DNA of 58,774 nucleotides from Bradyrhizobium centrolobii (GCF_001641635.1 NZ_LUUB01000090.1:1-58774), one strand, 5' to 3'. Shown: positions 39,961 to 49,256, counted from the stretch's first letter. A program made the numbers and translations. Notes: generated by a model from the sequence alone, not told the origin.

Positions 39961-40881
39961 GTGAATGCCTCCGCCCATCAGCCGCCGCAGACCGTCCGCG
40001 CCAACGGCATCGACATCTGCTACGAGATTTTCGGCAACGACAACGCCGAGCCTCTGCTGCTGATCATGGGGCTGGGCGCCCAGATGATCCACTGGGATGA
40101 CGGGTTCTGCGAGCAGCTCGCCGCGCGCGACTTTCGCGTGATCCGCTTCGACAATCGCGACATCGGCAAGTCCAGCCATCTGAGCGGCGGCAAGCGGCTG
40201 ACGCCGTTCGAACTCTTGAAGCTGCGCTTCCTGAAGATTCCCGTGGCCGCGACCTACAGGCTGATCGACATGGCAAAGGACACAGTCGGCCTGATGGACG
40301 CGCTCGGCATCAAGTCGGCGCATCTGGTCGGCGCCTCCATGGGCGGCATGATCGCCCAGGAAGCCACGCTGTCATTTCCGCAGCGCGTGCGCTCGCTCAC
40401 CTCGATCATGTCGACCACGGGCAATCCGCGCGTGCCGCCGCCAACCCGGGAGGCCGCCGCAATGCTGATGGCGCCGCCGCCGCGTAGCAAGGAGGAGTTC
40501 ATCGTCCGCTTCGGCCAGACCTGGAAGGTGTTGCGCGCCGGTTCCTTTCCCGAAGAAGAGGCGCTCGATCCTGGCCGCGCCGAGCGCGTGTTCGCGCGCG
40601 GGCTCAATCCTGCCGGTGTCGGCCGGCAACTCCGCGCAGTGCTCGCCTCCGGAAGCCGCAAGGAGCGGCTGTACGGCGTCAAGACGCCGGCGCTGGTGAT
40701 CCACGGCACCGTCGATCCGCTGGTGCGGCCCGAAGGCGGCAAGGACACGGCGGCGTCGATCCCTGGCGCAAAGCTCCTGATGATCGACGGCATGGGCCAC
40801 GCGCTGCCGATGCGATTTTGGCCTGAGATCATCGACGCCATCGACAAGCATGCGCATGGCGCGGCGGCGAAGGCGGCGTAG
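39961..40881 (+). CDS. Alpha/beta hydrolase
   Basis: 306 residues from the GTG at 39961 with AGAGGAA upstream; the open frame extends further back across the divergent phaE start but is not coding there. Nucleophile Ser126 lies in LVGASMGGMIAQE, the acid in HGTVDPLVRPEGG and the His in GMGHALPM. The cap region is short. It is related to aclacinomycin methylesterase-type hydrolases. Divergent from phaE, with 169 bp between starts. The substrate is unknown. Confidence 0.88.
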   Translation: MNASAHQPPQTVRANGIDICYEIFGNDNAEPLLLIMGLGAQMIHWDDGFCEQLAARDFRVIRFDNRDIGKSSHLSGGKRLTPFELLKLRFLKIPVAATYRLIDMAKDTVGLMDALGIKSAHLVGASMGGMIAQEATLSFPQRVRSLTSIMSTTGNPRVPPPTREAAAMLMAPPPRSKEEFIVRFGQTWKVLRAGSFPEEEALDPGRAERVFARGLNPAGVGRQLRAVLASGSRKERLYGVKTPALVIHGTVDPLVRPEGGKDTAASIPGAKLLMIDGMGHALPMRFWPEIIDAIDKHAHGAAAKAA

Positions 40882-41012
40882 GACGACGTGACCGGTCTCC
40901 TCGCGGTGACTATGTGAGCTGGCGGATACTCTCTTACCGCACGCCGGGGCGAAAGCTATACAGGCCTCCCTTAATCGCAAGAGACAGAGGCTGCGGCCTC
41001 TTGGAGTTCACC

Positions 41013-41477
41013 ATGCATTTCATCTTCCGGCCAGGCGCGATGATCGCCGCTTCAATCCTCATGCTGTCCGTCGCAAGCGGCAGCGCGACTGCCGGTGACG
41101 CGCAAGAGGAAGCCAATCGCAACACCGTGCTCGCCTTCTACGAGAAGGGTCTCAATCAAAAGGACGCCGATGCTGCTCTCGCCTATGTCGGCGATCGCTA
41201 CGTCCAGCACAATCCAAATGCCGCCGACGGCCCGGACGGTTTCCGAAAATTCATCGGCTTCCTGCGCGAGAAATTTCCGAACTCGCACAGCGAGATCAAG
41301 CGCACGTTCGTGGACGGCGACTATGTCATTCTGCACGTTAACGCGGTTCGCGTGCCCGGCACCAAAGGCAATGCGATTGTCGATATCTTCAAGCTGGAGA
41401 ACGGCAAGATCGTCGAGCACTGGGACGTCGTTCAGGCCATTCCCGACAATCCTGCCAACAACAACACGATGTTCTGA
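41013..41477 (+). CDS. Exported SnoaL-like / NTF2-fold protein
   Basis: 154 residues from MHFIFRPGAMIAASILMLSV, a signal peptide with a likely cut near ATAG-D. The mature part is a cone-shaped NTF2/SnoaL fold by motif (NTVLAFYEKGLNQKDADAAL, DRYVQHNPNAADGPDGFRKF, IVEHWDVVQAIPDN). Such proteins are polyketide cyclase- or isomerase-like or carry unknown functions. It stands alone, 131 bp after the hydrolase gene. Confidence 0.88.
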   Translation: MHFIFRPGAMIAASILMLSVASGSATAGDAQEEANRNTVLAFYEKGLNQKDADAALAYVGDRYVQHNPNAADGPDGFRKFIGFLREKFPNSHSEIKRTFVDGDYVILHVNAVRVPGTKGNAIVDIFKLENGKIVEHWDVVQAIPDNPANNNTMF

Positions 41478-41523
41478 AGGATAGGATGGTGGGTGGCGCG
41501 AATGGCGCGGCGGTGAAGGCGGC

Positions 41524-42198
41524 CTAACTCTTCCGCGCAATCCAGATCACATGGCGCGCGCCACCACCTTTTCCGGTGGCGCGGATGTTGACTTCGTTGA
41601 CCTCGAAGCCCGCGGCACGAAGACGGCGTGAAAATTTCGGATGCCGCCCGGACGACCAGATTGCGAGCACCCCGCCCCGCCGCAGCGCGGTGTGGGCTAT
41701 TCTCAACCCGGCGTCATCGTACAAGGCGTCATTGGCCTTGCGGGTGAGGCCTTCCGGACCATTATCGACGTCAAGCAGGATCGCATCGAACCTGAGCGGA
41801 TGTCGTTCGATCAACTGCGCAACATCCACTTCACGTATATCAACGCGGGGGTCACTGAGACTGTCGCCGAAAATCTCGGCCATCGGACCTCGCGCCCATG
41901 CCACCACCGCAGGGACCAGTTCGGCCACTACGATCTGCGCCTTGCTTCCGAGCACAGCGAGCGCCGCACGCAGCGTGAAGCCCATGCCCAGACCGCCGAT
42001 GAGGATAACTGGCTTGGCGACCTTCTCGATCTGCTTGGCTGCGAGCGTGGCGAGCGCGGCCTCGGAGCCCGACAGGCGGCTGTTCATCAGCTCGTTGGTG
42101 CCGAGCATGATGGAAAACTCCTTGCCGCGGCGCATCAGGCGAAGCTCGCCATCGGAGCCGGGGATCGGAGCGTTATCGATTTTTTCCCAGGGAATCAT
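41524..42198 (-). CDS. Spermidine synthase-like class I methyltransferase-fold protein
   Basis: 224 residues. The SAM-type nucleotide motif is GGLGMGFTLRAALAVLG, followed by VVAELVPAVVAWARG and LLDVDNGPEGLTRKANDALY. This matches the SpeE-related branch often annotated as spermidine synthase; it lacks the usual N-terminal beta domain, so true aminopropyl transfer is doubtful. Convergent with the NTF2-like gene, 46 bp away. No polyamine genes are nearby. Confidence 0.8.
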   Translation of the reverse strand: MIPWEKIDNAPIPGSDGELRLMRRGKEFSIMLGTNELMNSRLSGSEAALATLAAKQIEKVAKPVILIGGLGMGFTLRAALAVLGSKAQIVVAELVPAVVAWARGPMAEIFGDSLSDPRVDIREVDVAQLIERHPLRFDAILLDVDNGPEGLTRKANDALYDDAGLRIAHTALRRGGVLAIWSSGRHPKFSRRLRAAGFEVNEVNIRATGKGGGARHVIWIARKS

Positions 42199-42228
42199 GC
42201 CTGAGGTTTAGCACGATCGGGCCGGCGG

Positions 42229-45200
42229 TCACCCGCCCGCCCAGACGTCGAGCACATAGCGGTTCCCTGCGCCCAGCCCCTCGATCCAGCGCGCGCCGGC
42301 GGCCGCATCGCTGCCGCTCGTCTCGCGATAGATCGCGACGAGCGCGGCCTTCACATCCGGCTCCATCTTGCCGCCATCGCCGCAGACATAGATGATCGCA
42401 CCCTGCTCGATCAGGGCCCACACCTTGTCCTTCTGCGCGGCGAGCAGGTGCTGCACATAGGTCTTCGGCCCGTCTGCGCGCGAGAACGCGGTGAAGAGCT
42501 CGGTGACGCCGCTGGCCTCGAGCGCTTTCAATTCGTCCCGATAGAGATAGTCTTGCTCGGGATGACGGCAGCCAAAGAACAGCATCGCCGGGCCCAACGT
42601 CGCGCCCTTGGCCTTGCGCGCGGCGCGCTCCTGAAGGAAGCCGCGGAACGGCGCAAGTCCCGTGCCGGGGCCGATCATGATGATCGGCGCGGATGCATCA
42701 TCCGGCAGGCGGAAGCCGGCCTTGGTCTCGCGCACCGTCGCGTAGATCGTGTCGCCGGCGCGGCGATCGCTGAGATAGTTCGAGCAGATGCCCTTGTACA
42801 GGCCGCGGCCCGAGGCCGCAGGCCCGCCCACCACGCCGACGGTGACGCTGCATCGCGCAGGATCGACCGACGGCGAGGACGAGATCGAATAATAGCGCGG
42901 CGCGAGCAGCGACAACATCTCGAGATAGGCGTGGAACGGCAGCTCACAGGCCGGATGCTCGATCAGCAGATCGAACACCGATTTGCGCTTGGCCAGGATC
43001 TCGGCACGGTAACGCTCCCCAGCCTCGGCCTCATCGCCAACGAAGGCCAGCAGCTTCGGCTTGGTCACCGGGCAGCGCGTATGCTCCGACATGATCTGGA
43101 TCTGCTTGCGCGTTGCGACCTGCTGAAGCTCGACGAAATCGGTGAGGAGCTGGCCGACCGAGACGCTCTCGCCGACCGGCAATTGCGCGCGGCGGCCCTC
43201 GGCGACTTGCAACCTGACCTGGTCAGCCGGCAGAAAGCCGAACCGGCGGGCCACCGCATCGACGAGCGCCGCATCGTTGCGCGGCACCACGCTGAGATGG
43301 TCGCCGACGCGATAAGTCACACCCTGCGGCAACTGCACCTCGATATGCCGCGTCGAGCGCTCCGACGGATTGGAGCCGCTCCTGTTCTGAAGCTCGTCGT
43401 TGACCAGCACCTTCATCGCGACAGTGCCGCCGAGCGCTGCGACCGCATTGACCGCGCCGGGCGCAACGGGCTCGATCTTGTAAAGCGGCTCGTCGTCGGC
43501 ACTGCGGCTGAAGTTCTGGGTCAGCCCCCATTCTTTCATCGCCGCTGGCGCGGCGGCCGCGAACCATTTTTCGAACTGGCCGTCGAGATCGCTTCGCGCA
43601 TCGCCCTCGCCGCGGCTATAGAGGCTGCGCGCGCCGCGGGCCGCGAGCTGCTCATCGATGAAGCGGGGCACGGATTGATAGGTCGCAGCCCAGTCGCTGT
43701 TGCCGCAGCCGAACACGGCATAGCGCACCTTGGACAGCGCCCCCTTCGGGGCGTCGCCATACAGCCATTTGACGAACTGCGTCGCGTTATCCGGCGGTGC
43801 GCCATTGTAGGAGGCACAGAAGATCAGCACGCCGCCCTCCTCAGGCAGCTTGTCGGCATAATCGTCGAGCGGTGCGAGCTTGCTGGCAAAGCCGTTGACC
43901 TCAGCGAGGTCGGCTACACGCGCCGCCAACTCCTCGGCGGTGCCGAGATTGGAGCCGTAGAGCACGAGCAGCGGCGTATTGTGCCCAGGGCGTGTCGTGG
44001 CGCGCGGCGCAGCCGTGCCAGCACTTGTCGTCGCGGCCACAGGGCCACCATAGCCCCCCCGCTCGCGATCGGCACGCGGGCGGACCTTGATCTTGAACCC
44101 TTCCGGCTTGATCGTCAGCGTCTCCTTCAGATGCATCTGATAGCGCTGATGATCGATCAGCCTGAAGCGCTGGAGGATCATACCGAGCGCGAGCGCGGCC
44201 TCGTGCATGGCGAAGCCGCGGCCGATGCAGGCGCGCTGGCCGTTGCCAAAAGGCTTCCAGGCGTTGATCGGCCGCTTGGCCTCCGCCTCGCGGCTGAAAT
44301 TCTCGGGATCGAACGCATCCGGATTATGACCCCAGACACTGGGATCGCGATGCAGCGCGGTCACGAGGATCGTGGTGAAGGTGCCCTTCTTCAGCCTGTA
44401 CTTGCCGCCACCGATGGTCTCGTCGTTCAGCGGCGAGATGCCATAGGCCGGCGCCGGCGGCCACAGCCGCAGCGCCTCCTTCAGAATCTGCGTGATGTAG
44501 GTGAGCTGCGTGACCTGCTGATAGGTCGGCTTGGCGTTGACGTCGGGGCCGAACACGCGATCGACCTCGTCATAGGCGTTCTTCAGGATCTCGGGGTGCT
44601 TGAGCAGCGCGTAGATCGTGTAGGACAGAAGGCCGCTGGTGGTCTCGTGGCCCGCGATCAGGAAAGTGTTGATCTGGTAGCGGATGTTGACGTCGTCGAG
44701 CTGCTCGCCGGTCGAGCGGTCGACGCCGGTCATCATCGCGGCGAGCATGTCCTTCTTGTCGTCGACGGCCTCCGCGCTCTTGCGCCGCTCGGCGATGATC
44801 TCGTCGACCATCTTGTTCATGAAGGCGACGTCTTCAGTGAGCGTCTTGCGCCGCTTCTGCATCCAGAGCTGCTCGAACGGCAAGCCGCGGGTCATCATGA
44901 TGGTTTCGAGCGAGCGCACCAGCGACTCGACGAAGGGATGGTAGTCGCGCCGGTAGAACGAATTGAAGCGGTAATCGAAGCCGCACAGCCCGATCGTATC
45001 CAGCGTCAGCGCGGTCATGTCATGGACGACGTCGATCTCGTCGTCGGCGTTGAGCCGCTCCCACTTCTTCACGAGTTGCTCGGCGATGTCGACCATGCTC
45101 GGATGATAGGACTGCATGGCGCGGTTGCCGAAGGGCTGAAGCAGGATGTTGTGCGCCTTGCTCCAGTTCGGCTCCTTGGTGTCGGCCGTGAACAGGCCGT

Positions 45201-45465
45201 CGCCGCCAACCGCGCGCACGCGGCGCAACGCGCCGCGCACCGTCTTGTCGAACCGCTTTTCATCGGAGAGCTCGTCGACGAGATCATGGCCGGAGACGAC
45301 GACAATCGGCGAACCCATCATGTCGAGCCAGAAGATCGGCCCAAGCTCCTTGGCAAGCCGCGTCAGGTGCTGCACGGGCGCGGCCGAGTCCAGCGACAGC
45401 ATGTTGCCGACCACCGGCTTTGTCGGCGGATGCGGAATCGGGTCCAGACGGTTCTTGGACGACAT
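42229..45465 (-). CDS. Self-sufficient P450-reductase fusion (CYP102 type)
   Basis: 1078 residues from MSSKNRLDPIPHPPTKPVVG at 45465. Residues 1-470 are a P450 with IAGHETTSGLLSYTIYALL and the haem loop FGNGQRACIGRGFA (Cys413). A linker rich in Thr/Ala leads to an FMN-binding flavodoxin domain (LLVLYGSNLGTAEELAARVA) and then FAD (PRYYSISSSPSV) and NADPH domains (GPGTGLAPFRGFLQERAA). All parts for fatty-acid hydroxylation from NADPH and O2 are in one chain, as in P450 BM3. Alphaproteobacterial members act on fatty acids at sub-terminal positions. The genes upstream on the strand encode an epoxide hydrolase-like protein and a wax ester synthase. No TetR-type BM3 repressor is adjacent. Confidence 0.95.
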   Translation of the reverse strand: MSSKNRLDPIPHPPTKPVVGNMLSLDSAAPVQHLTRLAKELGPIFWLDMMGSPIVVVSGHDLVDELSDEKRFDKTVRGALRRVRAVGGDGLFTADTKEPNWSKAHNILLQPFGNRAMQSYHPSMVDIAEQLVKKWERLNADDEIDVVHDMTALTLDTIGLCGFDYRFNSFYRRDYHPFVESLVRSLETIMMTRGLPFEQLWMQKRRKTLTEDVAFMNKMVDEIIAERRKSAEAVDDKKDMLAAMMTGVDRSTGEQLDDVNIRYQINTFLIAGHETTSGLLSYTIYALLKHPEILKNAYDEVDRVFGPDVNAKPTYQQVTQLTYITQILKEALRLWPPAPAYGISPLNDETIGGGKYRLKKGTFTTILVTALHRDPSVWGHNPDAFDPENFSREAEAKRPINAWKPFGNGQRACIGRGFAMHEAALALGMILQRFRLIDHQRYQMHLKETLTIKPEGFKIKVRPRADRERGGYGGPVAATTSAGTAAPRATTRPGHNTPLLVLYGSNLGTAEELAARVADLAEVNGFASKLAPLDDYADKLPEEGGVLIFCASYNGAPPDNATQFVKWLYGDAPKGALSKVRYAVFGCGNSDWAATYQSVPRFIDEQLAARGARSLYSRGEGDARSDLDGQFEKWFAAAAPAAMKEWGLTQNFSRSADDEPLYKIEPVAPGAVNAVAALGGTVAMKVLVNDELQNRSGSNPSERSTRHIEVQLPQGVTYRVGDHLSVVPRNDAALVDAVARRFGFLPADQVRLQVAEGRRAQLPVGESVSVGQLLTDFVELQQVATRKQIQIMSEHTRCPVTKPKLLAFVGDEAEAGERYRAEILAKRKSVFDLLIEHPACELPFHAYLEMLSLLAPRYYSISSSPSVDPARCSVTVGVVGGPAASGRGLYKGICSNYLSDRRAGDTIYATVRETKAGFRLPDDASAPIIMIGPGTGLAPFRGFLQERAARKAKGATLGPAMLFFGCRHPEQDYLYRDELKALEASGVTELFTAFSRADGPKTYVQHLLAAQKDKVWALIEQGAIIYVCGDGGKMEPDVKAALVAIYRETSGSDAAAGARWIEGLGAGNRYVLDVWAGG

Positions 45466-45488
45466 GTAACTGCGCTTCCCCCTGATCG

Positions 45489-45570
45489 CGTCATTCCGGA
45501 GCGATGCGCAGCATCGAACCCGGAATCTCGAGGTTCCGGGTCTGGTCCTTCGGACCATCCCGGAACGACG
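45489..45570. repeat. Palindromic intergenic repeat (CGTCATTCCGG ... CCGGAACGACG)
   Basis: The outer arms are CGTCATTCCGG and CCGGAACGACG. Inner elements GCGATGCGCAGCATCGAACC and GAATCTCGAGGTTCCGGG form further hairpins. I know this as a common dispersed element of Bradyrhizobium intergenic DNA. It lies between the CYP102-type and epoxide hydrolase-like genes. Confidence 0.8.
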
Positions 45571-45598
45571 TTAGCAACTCACACAGACGACTGTGTCG

Positions 45599-46594
45599 TC
45601 ACCCAAACCGCCTTCTACGCCATTCGATCAGCTTGGCGCTGACCTCTTCCGGCTTCTCCTGCTGCGTCCAATGGCCGCTGTCCTTCACCAGGTACTTCTC
45701 CAGGTCCGGCACCAGCTTCTCCATGCCGTCGGCCGCCGAGGGCGGCAGCACGGCGTCATTCTCGGCCATGACCATCAGCGACGGCACATGCACGTGATGA
45801 TCCAATCCCTCGGAGCGCTGCCAATTGCGGGTGTAGTTGCGATACCAGTTAATGCCTCCGGTGAAGCCGGTCCTGGTGAAGGTGTCGACGAACACCTTTT
45901 TCTCCTCCGCCGACAGGATCGGCGTGCGCGGATCATGCTGGGCGTCGTAATTCGCAATCATCTGCGGAAAAGCCAGGTTGATCCGGGGCGAAGCCCCGAT
46001 GCCGGCAATCGGCTCTTCGGCTGGCGCTCCTGCGGGCCGCGCAACCGGCATGCGCATGAAGGCATCGAAGGTCTCTTCGACGCGGCTGCCGAAGATCCTG
46101 TCCGGCTCGCGCGCGGGGTCCTGGAACTGCACGATGTACATCTGATCGCCGAAGCGCTTGCGCAATAGCGCGATCGGATCAGCCGGCGCGCGGTCCCAAT
46201 GCGGCGTGTTGACACCGACGACGCCGGCGACGCGCGAGGGGTGCCGCAGCGGCATCTGCCAGACGACAAAGCCGCCCCAGTCGTGGCCGACGAAGATCGC
46301 CTTGTCGATCCCGAGATGATCGAGAAGTCCGACGAGATCGCCGGTCAGATGCTCGAGGTCGTAATCCTCGACCAGCTCGGGCCGGTCGGTCGCACCATAG
46401 CCGCGCTGGTCCGGCGCGATCACCCGGATCCCGGCATCGCTCAGCGCCTTGATCTGGTGGCGCCAGGAGAAGGCCAGCTCGGGCCAGCCATGACACAGCA
46501 CCATGGGCGGCGTGTCGGCGGCCGGGCCCGCCTCGTAATAGCCCATGCGAATTCCGTTCGTCTGCACGAACTTGAGCGGCGGCATCTCAATCAT
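45599..46594 (-). CDS. Epoxide hydrolase-like alpha/beta hydrolase
   Basis: 331 residues. The HGWPE oxyanion motif lies at 35-39 and the nucleophile Asp105 in FVGHDWGGFVVW. A lid domain at about 135-240 contains the GINWYRNYTRNW tyrosines that bind epoxide oxygen, and the base His in DSGHWTQQEKPEEV. An Asp in place of Ser as nucleophile is what separates epoxide hydrolases and haloalkane dehalogenases from esterases, and the tyrosine in the lid favours epoxide hydrolase. Same strand as the P450-reductase fusion and the wax ester synthase. Confidence 0.9.
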   Translation of the reverse strand: MIEMPPLKFVQTNGIRMGYYEAGPAADTPPMVLCHGWPELAFSWRHQIKALSDAGIRVIAPDQRGYGATDRPELVEDYDLEHLTGDLVGLLDHLGIDKAIFVGHDWGGFVVWQMPLRHPSRVAGVVGVNTPHWDRAPADPIALLRKRFGDQMYIVQFQDPAREPDRIFGSRVEETFDAFMRMPVARPAGAPAEEPIAGIGASPRINLAFPQMIANYDAQHDPRTPILSAEEKKVFVDTFTRTGFTGGINWYRNYTRNWQRSEGLDHHVHVPSLMVMAENDAVLPPSAADGMEKLVPDLEKYLVKDSGHWTQQEKPEEVSAKLIEWRRRRFG

Positions 46595-46604
46595 TGCAAG
46601 CTTC

Positions 46605-48155
46605 CTATTCGGCCGCGCCCTTGATATCGGCCGCCGGCGGCGCGTAGGCGGCCTCCAACGCGGCGAACTCCTCCGGCAGCATGTCGCACATCACCTGCAC
46701 ATGCGGAATGATGTTGGCGCCGACGATGAAGCCGAAATCGAGCTGGTCGCGGTAGCTCTGCACGGTGATGTTGAGCGCCTGACCGTGCGTCGAGATCGAC
46801 ACCGGGAAGATGTGCAGGAGCTCGGCACCGGCGGCATAGAGCGTCTGCCGCGGCCCCGGCACGTTGGAGACCGTGATGTTGGCGGCCGGCGGCAACACGT
46901 CAGAGAGATTCGAGCGGCTGTAGAGCAAGGCCAGGATCTGCACCATGATCGGCGCGCCCAGCATCGAGATGTTGGAGACCTGCGGCATCAGGGCGCGCAA
47001 GGGATGCGACATCTCCTTGGCCTTGGTCGATTGCGCGATGATTGCTTCCAGCCGCGCCTTGGGATTGTCGATGTTTGTCGCGATCGAGCAGATCATACCG
47101 AAGACCTGGTTGTTGGCTTCAGTGTTGCCCTCCTCGCGCAGCGAAATTGGCACGGCCGCAGTCATCGATTTCGCCGGCAGCGTGCCGTACTGCTGCAGGT
47201 AGCGGCGGACCACGCCGGAAGCGAGCGCCAGCACCACGTCGTTGAGCTTGCCGCCGGCCTGCTTTGCGAGCGCCTTGGCCCGCGACAGCGAAATCGACAC
47301 GCCGGCGAAGCTTCGCTCCGACGAGATGGTCTTGTTGAGCATGGTCGGCGGCGACACCATGCTGGCGAGGCTCTCGCGCGACTTCGGATCGGCGATCTTA
47401 CCGATCACATCGGACACGCTCTTGAGCACGGTCGGGATGTTGCCGGCAAAGCGCACCGCGCTCTCGATCTGGTACATCGCATTGTCGAACAGGATCGAGC
47501 CGATGTCGCTCTTGCCGGTGCGCGGCAGTTGCAGGTTTTTCGCGGCCAGCGAGGCGTCGAGCGGCTGGCTGAAGAGCTGCTGGTAGGAATCGAGCAGGTT
47601 CGCCGCGATATCGCGCGGCTCCTGCCCGGGCTTCGCGCCACCCGTCGGCGGATCGACTTTCCGCGGGATCGGCGATATATCGTAGATCATGTTGGTCAGC
47701 GCCGCGCCGGCACCGCCGTCGATGGCGGCATGGTGCATCTTGGAATAGAGCCCGACCTCGTTGTTCTTCATGCCCTCGAACACGTAGAACTCCCAGAGCG
47801 GACGGGCACGGTTGAGGAGTTTTGCGTGCATCCAGCCGACAATGCGCTCGAGCGTGGCGCGATCACGCGGCTCCGGCAGGCTGGCGCGGAAGATATGGCG
47901 GTCGATGTCGAACTGGTCGTCCTCGACCCAGGTGGGATGATCGATATCGAGCGGCGCCGTCTCCAGCCGTGCTTTCAGGATCGGCGCAATGTGCAGGCGC
48001 GAGACGATCATCGCCTTGAAGTCTTCGAAGAAGTCGCGCTCGTAGTCGTCAGGCAGGCGAAAGATCGCCATGCTGCCGACATGCATCGGCATTTCCGGCG
48101 TTTCCAGATAGAGAAACGACGCGTCCAGCGACGACAGCTTCTTACCGTCAGCCAT
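46605..48155 (-). CDS. Wax ester synthase / diacylglycerol acyltransferase (WS/DGAT)
   Basis: 516 residues from MADGKKLSSLDASFLYLETP; the frame stays open upstream without coding character. The catalytic HHxxxDG motif is MHHAAIDGGAGAALTN. The long C-terminal domain contains NITVSNVPGPRQTLYAAGAE, typical of the family. It joins acyl-CoA to fatty alcohols or diacylglycerol, giving wax esters or triacylglycerol at the membrane. The epoxide hydrolase-like gene starts 10 bp after its stop and an esterase gene lies 34 bp upstream. Confidence 0.94.
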   Translation of the reverse strand: MADGKKLSSLDASFLYLETPEMPMHVGSMAIFRLPDDYERDFFEDFKAMIVSRLHIAPILKARLETAPLDIDHPTWVEDDQFDIDRHIFRASLPEPRDRATLERIVGWMHAKLLNRARPLWEFYVFEGMKNNEVGLYSKMHHAAIDGGAGAALTNMIYDISPIPRKVDPPTGGAKPGQEPRDIAANLLDSYQQLFSQPLDASLAAKNLQLPRTGKSDIGSILFDNAMYQIESAVRFAGNIPTVLKSVSDVIGKIADPKSRESLASMVSPPTMLNKTISSERSFAGVSISLSRAKALAKQAGGKLNDVVLALASGVVRRYLQQYGTLPAKSMTAAVPISLREEGNTEANNQVFGMICSIATNIDNPKARLEAIIAQSTKAKEMSHPLRALMPQVSNISMLGAPIMVQILALLYSRSNLSDVLPPAANITVSNVPGPRQTLYAAGAELLHIFPVSISTHGQALNITVQSYRDQLDFGFIVGANIIPHVQVMCDMLPEEFAALEAAYAPPAADIKGAAE

Positions 48156-48189
48156 AGTTCCCTCCCGCCGATTTGACGGGCGCCTTTGA

Positions 48190-49002
48190 TCAGCGCTTCT
48201 CGTCAGGCCGATACTGCTGTTCCGGCGGGGCATATGCAATGGCAAACGGCCCTTCCCGGTCAAATGGCCAGAACTCCCCCTCCGGTTGTGCCAGGCGGTC
48301 CGCCACGGCCCAGAGGGCGGCCGGGTTCACCCCAAGGCCGATGTGGCTGGCCAGGTACACCTCGATGTTCTCGGCATGCTCGGACGGACGCAACAGACAG
48401 GTCCGCCAGTTCACGACGCCATCGGCGCGCGAATAGATCGAGCTTGCCGGCACCGGCAGATCGCCGGCGATCGCCGCGCGCAGCTCGGCAAAATCCTCGA
48501 CGCGCTCGCCGGACAGCGATTCATAGAGCCGCGTGGCATTGGTTGCCCGCACGTCGTTGGCAAAGGGGCTGCCGAGCGTGACCACGTAGCGGACCATCTC
48601 GGGCGCCTGGAGCGCCAGGTCGCGCGCATAGACGCCGCCGAGACTCCATCCGACCAGGCTGACCTTGCGCCCGGTCGCAGCATGGATCTCGGCGAGACGG
48701 GTGCGCAACGCCTCCCGCATCCGCGCCAAGCCGCCGAGATTGCGGCCCATCCGCCAGGCATGCGTATCGTAGCCGAGCTCGCTCAGATAGCGCCGCATCG
48801 GCATCATCGAGAGGTCGCTGGCGAGAAAGCCCGGCAGCGCCAGCACCGGGTGGCCGTCGCCCCGCGGCGCGCGCATCAGGACGGGCGACAGCAGGACGCT
48901 GGCGTTGAATTCGAACAGCCCCCGCGCTTCGGCGAACAGCAGCCCGAGGCCCGGCGGACGAAGCCGGCCTGACGCCTGCGCTCCGTCCCGCTCAAGCGGC
49001 AT
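48190..49002 (-). CDS. Alpha/beta hydrolase (esterase/lipase), paralogue of 34623-35393
   Basis: 270 residues. Ser120 lies in VGWSLGGVYARDL; APRGDGHPVLALPGFLASDL, TLGSPFANDVRATNATRLYE and AVADRLAQPEGEFWPFDREG are shared with the esterase at 34623-35393. The start ATG overlaps the DUF6489 stop by one base (TAATG). Being encoded with a WS/DGAT, it may hydrolyse or remodel neutral lipid esters, but this is inference. Confidence 0.88.
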   Translation of the reverse strand: MPLERDGAQASGRLRPPGLGLLFAEARGLFEFNASVLLSPVLMRAPRGDGHPVLALPGFLASDLSMMPMRRYLSELGYDTHAWRMGRNLGGLARMREALRTRLAEIHAATGRKVSLVGWSLGGVYARDLALQAPEMVRYVVTLGSPFANDVRATNATRLYESLSGERVEDFAELRAAIAGDLPVPASSIYSRADGVVNWRTCLLRPSEHAENIEVYLASHIGLGVNPAALWAVADRLAQPEGEFWPFDREGPFAIAYAPPEQQYRPDEKR

Positions 49003-49256
49003 TATCTCTTGTCGCTGCTGCGCGTGCCGCCGAGACCGGCCATCGCGACGAACATGTCCTGAAACCGCTCGGCGAGCTTCGGGTCGAAGGTGAACCAGCT
49101 CTGGATCAGCGATTCTGGCGAGACTTTCTCGATGTTGCTCAGCACCTGCTGCTGCAACTTGTCCATCACCGCCGTCTGCATCGGCGCCACGTCGGGCAAT
49201 CCGAAGAACTGGCGGGCCTCGAGGGGGGTGCAGTCGATTTCGATGTTAACTTTCAT
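49002..49256 (-). CDS. DUF6489-like small protein
   Basis: 84 residues from MKVNIEIDCTPLEARQFFGL with a near-perfect AGGAGG site. The N-terminal TPLEARQFFGLPDV is characteristic of a small alphaproteobacterial family of unknown function, often found beside lipid or PHA genes. The rest is helical (MDKLQQQVLSNIEKVSPESL). First gene of the run DUF6489 - esterase - WS/DGAT - epoxide hydrolase. Confidence 0.85.
   Translation of the reverse strand: MKVNIEIDCTPLEARQFFGLPDVAPMQTAVMDKLQQQVLSNIEKVSPESLIQSWFTFDPKLAERFQDMFVAMAGLGGTRSSDKR

Noticed and set aside
41524..42198. True spermidine synthase
   Set aside because: It lacks the N-terminal beta domain and has no polyamine genes nearby; kept only as a SpeE-related fold.
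42448..45642. A 1064-codon open frame antisense to the CYP102-type gene
   Set aside because: It mirrors a strongly GC3-biased real gene; its translation is Arg/Ala/His-rich with no domain, while the minus strand has full P450, FMN, FAD and NADPH motifs.
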